NCBI RefSeq assembly: GCF_964355755.1
Contig: NC_092672.1
Coordinates: forward strand, 12,272,501 to 12,336,500
Direction of reading: 5' to 3'
Origin: Antedon mediterranea
Taxonomy: Eukaryota > Echinodermata > Crinoidea > Comatulida > Antedonidae
Length of the DNA stretch: 64,000 nt
Position 1 is the first letter of the stretch; the number at the start of each line of letters is the position of its first letter. A program made the position numbers and the translations under genes. Positions 59,701 to 64,000 of this stretch are shown piece after piece. Below the pieces are notes generated by a model. It did no database searches, had not been told where the DNA came from, and worked only from the letters and a program-made list of their open reading frames with translations.

Positions 59701-62120
59701 ACTTACATTGTCTGTTGCTTTGATGGATGCTCCGTGAGCTATGAGACTGTTCACTATCTCTACATTACCATAGCCACCCTTAACGTGTTCATGTAGCGGT
59801 GTGTTTCCATCCTGGAAAGAAGAAAGTTAGAATAAACTTGAGCCATTTTTTTCAAGAATACAGGTAGTATTATAGGGTGTGTAAAAAGCGACGACCTCGA
59901 ATTGGACGACCCCAACGACCCAGGCGACCTCGAATTGGACGACCTAGAATTGGACGACCCATAACACGAAACCGACGACCCCTATAATAGCCTAGCCTAG
60001 CCTAGGCCTAAGTATGGTATAACATCCCGAAGCCGAACATAACCAAAGATCTTTAAACCATACCTTATATAATACTCGCAAGCAAGCAATTGATTGAAAA
60101 AATACAGAAATATCGCCATTTGATACTGAATGTGTCGACACGAACAAACGAACAGATATGGAACGCCAAGAGTGCATCATTAAAACTGCATTCGACTCGA
60201 TTAGCACACGAAATATCATAAACATGGCAAACCAGGCCCCTTTTTCAGCGGCAGGTAAGGTTTGACCATGGAGGTATATTTTACCTCCATGGTTTGACCA
60301 GCTCCATGGTTTGGTAAAAATATTTTTATACCTCCATGGTTTGACCGTATACAATGCATGTGTGAAATGTAAAGCTTTCTTATGGCCCTCCCCCATGCAG
60401 GATTAGGCCAAGTTGAGCCGCCGACAAGTTGAGGCGCCGCCAGAAAAACGTTATTTTCTATGAAACGCCAAATTCTTACTTTCGCCGGTGCTCGTTTCTA
60501 TTTAATAGAAGTTCTATTTATATTAATTATTAGATATAACGATGTATATTCCAAAGTTTATATATCACGGTTTTTAGTATAATTATTATTAAATATTATA
60601 ATTAAAGAGAAATAATTATGAATATCTGACTTGTAGATTCCAAAATATAAGGCCTAAAACATGACCGAAAATGATCGTTTTTAGCCAAAAATGACGTAAA
60701 CATGTTGCCCCCTCAGGCGGCAGTTGAAGTAAAATAATTGCATAAAATCACCGTTTTTTTGGAAAATATTTTGTGTATTAACATTGTAAAATTCAATAAA
60801 ATATGATATTAAAAGATAGTAAATAAAAAATAATAATTATTTAACCTCATTCGAAGAATATCAATACTCTATTAGTCCTGAGAGACAACGTGATTTTACG
60901 TGGTAAGCATACACGCGAGAAAAATATTATGGAGTGCACTGCATTTTTACCTTGAAAGATTAAAAACAATTAAATTATTAAATATGACTACTTTCCTTAG
61001 CTGTTTCAAACCAACAAAATTGTAGTATGTAATTATTATTTATTTTCATGACACAACAAACCTAAAGACCATGAACTTATGTAGGGCCTACTAGGACACC
61101 ACTCTATCACTAGGCGAAATGTCGTAAAAGACGCACTGGCCGTTTCATAGAAATTACCGGCGGATCAACTTGTCGGCGGCCCAACCGGTCATATCCCCCC
61201 ATGCACATGTTACGCTGCTTGGTAGGCCTATAGTGTTCGTTATAAGAAGACGAGATGTAATTATACGTCCATGGTTTAACCATGTATTGTATAATATTTA
61301 TTTCTTTTTAATTTATTTTTAATATGTCGAATGCAGTTTTAATGATGCACTCTTGGCGTTCCATATCTTTTCGTTTGTTCGTGTCGACAGAATCAGTATC
61401 AAATGGCAATATTTCTGTATTTTTTCAATCAATTGCGTGCTTGCGAGTTTTATATAATAAGGTATAGTTTTGATCTTTGGCTATGTTCGGCTTCGGGATG
61501 TTATACCACACTTAGGCCTAGGCTATAGGGGTCGTCGGCTATATGGGTCGTTCAATTCGAGGTCGTTCAATTCGAGGTCGCCCGGGTCGTTGGGGTCGTC
61601 CAATTCGAGGTCGTCGCTTTCTACACACCCTAGTATGATATTACTTTTTTTTCTATATTTCATTTTGTAATTCATTGAGAGTGACTGTAAATTATATAGA
61701 AAGACCTGGTATTAAGAAAATAATACAACTTGCTGATTAGAATTATTATAATACAGAGAGGTTAGCAATGAACACATTTTAAAAGTATTAATTTAGCGTC
61801 TTGTTCAATCTAAAATGCTACAGCTATACTATTTTTAATATATTTTAAATTTTATTTTTGGTTTGATAATAACTATACATTTTTTCCAATGAAAAACACA
61901 TTAAACGAATCTAGGGTTTGTTTATAACGGTAGATAAATGTAAATTAACTTGTAGTGTTAACTAATGCGAATAGTTACGTTAATGATTTTTAAATCATTT
62001 TAAAAGAGTAATTACATTGTCTGTTGCTGTGATTGATGCTCCGTGAGCTATGAGACTGTTCACTATCTCTACAATACCATCGCCAAGCGTAACGTGTTTA
62101 TGTAGCGGTGTGTTTCCATC
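50186..62120 (-). CDS. Gene B: ankyrin-Roc-COR-tandem DED protein, 5' part not found
   Basis: Paralogue of gene A with exons 62016-62120, 59707-59811, 59164-59268, 58137-58221, 57737-57893, 56918-57021, 56359-56529, 56035-56181, 55409-55602, 54858-55069, 54401-54490, 54089-54283, 53577-53822, 52729-52923, 52424-52585, 52009-52311, 51386-51466, 51091-51298, 50866-50901 and 50186-50715. No stop or frameshift was seen in these exons; only the 56035/55409 junction has the same phase problem as gene A. The first exons are missing: exon 62016-62120 starts in phase 0 and needs an upstream exon, either beyond 64000 or lost. Three ankyrin exons are present, against eight in gene A. Expected role as for gene A: GTP-switched signalling with death-effector output. 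Confidence 0.8.
50866..51466 (-). CDS. Gene B hinge and post-COR exons (50866-50901, 51091-51298, 51386-51466)
   Basis: Exons of 36, 208 and 81 bp equal to gene A. The hinge reads GRSNVKPAPIHTG. The 208-bp exon keeps VLCIACFPEHIHLHDLEECL and VPCGKRS, and adds a cysteine near its end (LKCFFLEG). The 81-bp exon reads LEISHRIEVDENDIEV and is more diverged. The intron 50902-51090 is only 189 bp because it lacks the LTR-like insertion of gene A. Confidence 0.75.
52009..52923 (-). CDS. Gene B COR domain exons (52009-52311, 52424-52585, 52729-52923)
   Basis: Exons of 303, 162 and 195 bp, all phase 0, matching gene A. They keep GYLNDIGVIMYSS, LWNKLNKEGIL with LLRHLWKHEL, and RLFLVPSRM with TDFLPNAVYNTLVVAFLNLV. 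The donor of 52424-52585 is gtaggtta, less strong than the gtaagt in gene A. Confidence 0.8.
53577..55069 (-). CDS. Gene B Roc GTPase, G3-G4 and C-terminal exons (53577-53822, 54089-54283, 54401-54490, 54858-55069)
   Basis: Four exons that follow gene A closely. IWDYAGQLDYYITHR (G3), FFLTNRVSYCVAFNA, ICLVATHMD (G4) and SVPLKWVDLQEQ are all present. Exon 54858-55069 is six bases longer than in A, adding two residues in the basic stretch (FVKRRSDDS against FVKSDDS). Intron lengths also match A closely. Confidence 0.85.
55409..56529 (-). CDS. Gene B Ser/Glu-rich linker exons inside Roc (55409-55602, 56035-56181, 56359-56529)
   Basis: Equivalent of 9263-10410. The acidic Ser tract DDGEGSSDMSTSKSDSQLES is unchanged, while the middle exon is two codons shorter (GAAPSI against GAVSTPSI). 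The same one-base phase problem exists between 56035-56181 and 55409-55602, so it is a property of the gene model and not of one copy. The 7-base microexon candidate seen in A lacks its acceptor here. Confidence 0.7.
56918..57893 (-). CDS. Gene B Roc GTPase, P-loop and switch I exons (56918-57021, 57737-57893)
   Basis: P-loop LGKEGAGKTSCVKAMLG is identical to gene A. Switch I reads NEPSTDGIAITTTLFQ, so the Asp of 'GIDI' is Ala here, while the preceding Thr-Asp-Gly is kept. The intron between the exons is 715 bp, against 127 in A, because of the insertion at 57110-57695. Confidence 0.85.
57110..57695. other. Intron insertion with an imperfect (ATC)n repeat, copy B only
   Basis: About 585 bp missing from copy A between 'aatattaatatattt' and 'ttggtgcatcttataaaat'. 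It contains a trinucleotide-like tract (catcatcgtcattatcatca) near 57220-57300, which creates a 68-codon plus frame of Ile and Val only by its repetition. No terminal repeats or TSD found. Confidence 0.75.
58137..58221 (-). CDS. Gene B ankyrin C-terminal cap exon
   Basis: 85 bp, phases as in gene A; reads QGQTPASALKDNS and ends ILKLLD. Several substitutions from A lie in the helix region (DISKEQKNT against LISKQTKNK). Confidence 0.8.
58274..58930. other. Copy B-specific intron segment, possible Helitron-like insertion
   Basis: Not alignable with the equivalent copy A intron (11586-11832). It begins after 'actaa' with TCTATATATAAATTTACG, which fits the 5' TC end of non-autonomous Helitrons. 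I could not find a CTRR 3' end or hairpin. The 81-codon plus frame at 58665-58910 is not recognised. Confidence 0.35.
59164..59268 (-). CDS. Gene B ankyrin exon nearest the GTPase (Q / MVGY)
   Basis: 105 bp, phase 0-0: YGYTPLHQHV, tract MVGY, GNVEIVNSLIAHGAS, ending LKARNK. It is the orthologue of 12002-12109 by its ARNK ending and donor context, but one codon shorter. It has G-Y-T instead of the near-invariant G-N-T at positions 2-4. Confidence 0.85.
59707..59811 (-). CDS. Gene B ankyrin exon, cassette type (E / KGGY)
   Basis: 105 bp, phase 0-0; position 1 D, position 8 E, positions 11-14 KGGY, ending IKATDN. The flanking intron on its acceptor side is almost identical to that of 59164-59268 up to the point where the TIR element is inserted. 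Confidence 0.85.
60265..60293. repeat. Hairpin inside the TIR element
   Basis: 12-bp perfect arms accatggaggta / tacctccatggt around a 5-base loop; 'ctccatggtttg' repeats twice more up to 60345. Confidence 0.75.
60400..61195. mobile_element. Nested MULE-like element with 10-bp target duplication
   Basis: A 796-bp segment inside the larger TIR element, flanked by exact 10-bp direct repeats CCCCCATGCA (60390-60399 and 61196-61205). Both ends carry an inverted gccgccgacaagttga motif (60417-60432 and, inverted, around 61166-61181), followed inward by tttctatgaaacg. A 9-10 bp TSD with such ends fits Mutator-like elements. The interior has no ORF of note. Confidence 0.75.
62016..62120 (-). CDS. 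Gene B ankyrin exon, cassette type (K / TLGD), most 5' exon found
   Basis: 105 bp, phase 0-0; position 1 D, position 8 K, positions 11-14 TLGD, core GIVEIVNSLIAHGAS, ending ITATDN. Further 5' (62380-62420) the intron-side motif gagtaatttacatt recurs but no exon follows, so the next cassette has decayed. Confidence 0.85.
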
Positions 62121-63740
62121 CTGGAAAGAAGAAAGTTATATTAAACTTTAGACATTTTTTTAAAGAATACAGGTATTATTATATTACATATTTATTCTTT
62201 TCTATATTCATTTTGTAATTCATTAAGAGTGAATGTAAATTATAAAGGATTTAGCAATGAACATTATCAAGTATTGATTTTAGCGTCTAGTTAAATGATG
62301 TTTAAAATACTTTTGAGCTCATTTATATTAACTATTGAGTGTTAACTAATACGGACAATGACGTTAATAATATTAATTCATTGTAAACGAGTAATTTACA
62401 TTAATTTACTGTAAAGAAAACCTGGTAATAAGAAAGTAATACAACTGACTGATTTTAACTTACAGGTGCAGAGGTGTTAGCAATGAACATTTAAAAGCTG
62501 ATTTTAATTTTGAACATGTACAGTAGATGTGGTAGCAGTGAACATACATTTTAAAGTATTGATGTTAGCGTCTTGTTTAATCTAAAATTCGACAGCTGTA
62601 CATGATTTTTAAATATCGTAAATGATATGGTGATGGTTCATAACTATAATTAATATAATTATTATTATTTATTAAAGGACGTTTAATTTATTTTATTACA
62701 AAATGTAATGCCAAAACAGGGATAGCCGACCATGTTGGTTCTTAGTGAACGTATTATTATTATTTTGTTTTTACTTGATCTCGAAAACGATAGCTGATTT
62801 AAATTAAATTTTGTACTACGAATAATAACGTTAATGATTTTAATATATACCGTAGTAAATCTCTGTCTACGCGACCTAACTGTATCAATAAAGCATCACA
62901 TGAAATGTGATTGAACAATATCATTAGTAGGAAGGACACCAAATTGGGGAAAGCGATCCCTTGACCAAAGACTAACGTGGACAAAAAATGTTCATGACCG
63001 CGTTGGACCGCAAAAATTAAGATGTGCTGATGTCACACAGCCGCAATTACGGCTCTTTCGGACATGTAATATCTGGTAACCACCGGTAAACAACGGTAAA
63101 TAGCCACAACTGTACACATATAAATGTAAAAAGTAAATTTAATAATAATCTTTGACAAACAATTCTTCCTTCTATAATCCAAACCCCACCTAAAAAAAAA
63201 CCAACAAAAAAACCCAAGCAATTCTCAACCAATGATACAGTATCCCTATTCCCACACAATTTATACACTTTCCCAAATTCCCAATCCTTCCAGACAAAAT
63301 ATCGACAATCTTCTTATTGTCAGATATAAATCCCAGAAACCCCCCTTCCAAATACAATAATATCACAAGATGAATAATACAATAATAAATGTCCACAATA
63401 TCGTTCCTTCTTGCCTTTTCTCCTACGCTGACACAAAACAAATTCGAAAGATAAAAGTTAAAACGATTCCGCAACTAAACAACTCCTCTGCTCCCGTTCT
63501 GCTTGTATTCCCAATTATACTTCTTCTCAACCTGCAACTATCTTCTGACATATAAATAAATGAAATATAAAGTTAAAAATGTTTCTTGAGGTCCTTCTGC
63601 ACTGCAATCCGCTCCCCGATCAATTATTTCTTTCTCCTTTTCCACGTAACATAATATCAGTATCAATAAAGTCAGTCTTCGATACTTTCAACAAAAGCTT
63701 TCTTTAAAAGCAATTAATTCTGCTATTTCCAACAGTTATT
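62121..63740. other. Decayed ankyrin cassette and LINE-unit remnants, no exon seen
   Basis: Text from the cassette introns (gcgtcttgtttaatctaaaattcgac at about 62568) runs into the unit junction (gtgatggttcataactataa, about 62630). A short piece of the LINE-bearing unit follows near 62815-62900 (cgaataataacgttaatgat, atcaataaagc). From about 63100 the sequence is pyrimidine-rich on the plus strand, with only accidental frames. Confidence 0.55.
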
Positions 63741-63744
63741 ATTC

Positions 63745-64000
63745 GATTTATTAACTTCATGTATCTCACTTTATTTCATTTCTGCTCCAGCTCTAGATCA
63801 CCATAATTATTTCCAACTCACAATTTATTAACTTCATGTATATCACCTTATTTCGTTTCTGCTTCAGCTCTATATCACCATAATTATTTCCAACTCACAA
63901 TTTACTAACTTCATGTAGATCACCTTATTTCCTTTCCGCTTCAGCTCTATATCACCATACTTCTTTCCAACCCACAATTTATTAACTTCATATATACCAC
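63745..64000. repeat. 79-bp tandem repeat running off the window
   Basis: Three full units and the start of a fourth. Each begins ttattaacttcatgta, passes through 'gcttcagctctatatcacca' and ends ttccaactcacaattt. The units differ at a few positions. The array is cut by the window end. Confidence 0.85.

Larger units (their letters stand above)
59874..61631. mobile_element. 1.76-kb TIR element with long terminal inverted repeats
   Basis: Terminal inverted repeats of about 320 bp (59874-60198 and 61325-61631) start AGGGTGTGTA and carry repeated gacctcgaattggacgacc motifs. The flanks are AGTATTAT and AGTATGAT, a probable 8-bp target duplication with one mismatch. The empty site is preserved in the neighbouring cassette at about 59319-59335. 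No transposase; the 134-codon minus frame at 59992-60396 spans a TIR and is unlikely to be a gene. An 8-bp TSD suggests hAT or a related superfamily. Confidence 0.85.

Noticed and set aside
59992-60396. 134-codon minus frame as a gene
   Set aside because: It runs over the terminal inverted repeat of a transposable element and the other arm does not keep the frame.

Overview
The window looks like AT-rich, intron-rich invertebrate nuclear DNA, probably a marine deuterostome (echinoderm-like). The basis is weak: short exons with canonical GT/AG junctions, death-fold plus Roc-COR proteins, and decayed LINE, SINE, hAT, PIF/Harbinger and MULE-like repeats. No species can be named. There is no prokaryotic gene organisation, and I see no tRNA or rRNA gene.

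The main content is two head-to-tail paralogous genes on the minus strand, A (2851-30656) and B (50186 to at least 62120, 5' end not found). Each encodes an ankyrin - Roc GTPase - COR - tandem death-effector-like protein. Exons were assembled by hand from splice sites; A and B agree exon by exon in length and phase. Gene A reads, from its 5' end: start exon 30635-30656, N-terminal ankyrin cap 30341-30434 (with an in-frame TAA), eight intact ankyrin exons (27350 down to 12002) plus one truncated exon, ankyrin end cap 11452-11536, P-loop exon, switch I exon, three low-complexity linker exons, the rest of Roc, COR, and one exon with two DED-like domains ending at 2851.

The ankyrin part is the most unusual piece. 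Each repeat is a phase 0-0 exon of 105 bp (one is 108 bp) inside a cassette of about 0.5 kb. In gene A, cassettes have been carried further by tandem 3.2-5.0 kb segmental duplications that also contain a dead LINE. Differences between repeats concentrate at position 1, position 8 and positions 11-14, where an ankyrin repeat has its beta-turn and first helix, while the rest of each repeat is almost constant. This suggests a modular receptor with NLR-like or DAPK/LRRK-like logic: sensor repeats, GTPase switch, death-fold output. Function is inference.

Layout: 1-2850, 3' flank of A with two minisatellites expanded only in this copy; 2851-12109, core of A (1097-bp solo-LTR candidate in one intron); 12110-30340, ankyrin exon cassettes, LINE-bearing units and a 1.6-kb hAT-like insertion; 30657-45106, largely gene-poor DNA with a Harbinger-like first exon, a diverged inverted repeat, a SINE nested in a TIR element and two weak exon candidates; 45107-48020, a satellite of about 41 units of 71 bp; 48658-59268, the second copy of the segment seen at 1-12109, containing the core of B; 59707-62120, two more ankyrin exons of B separated by a 1.76-kb TIR element that itself carries a nested MULE-like element; 62121-64000, cassette remnants and a 79-bp tandem repeat.
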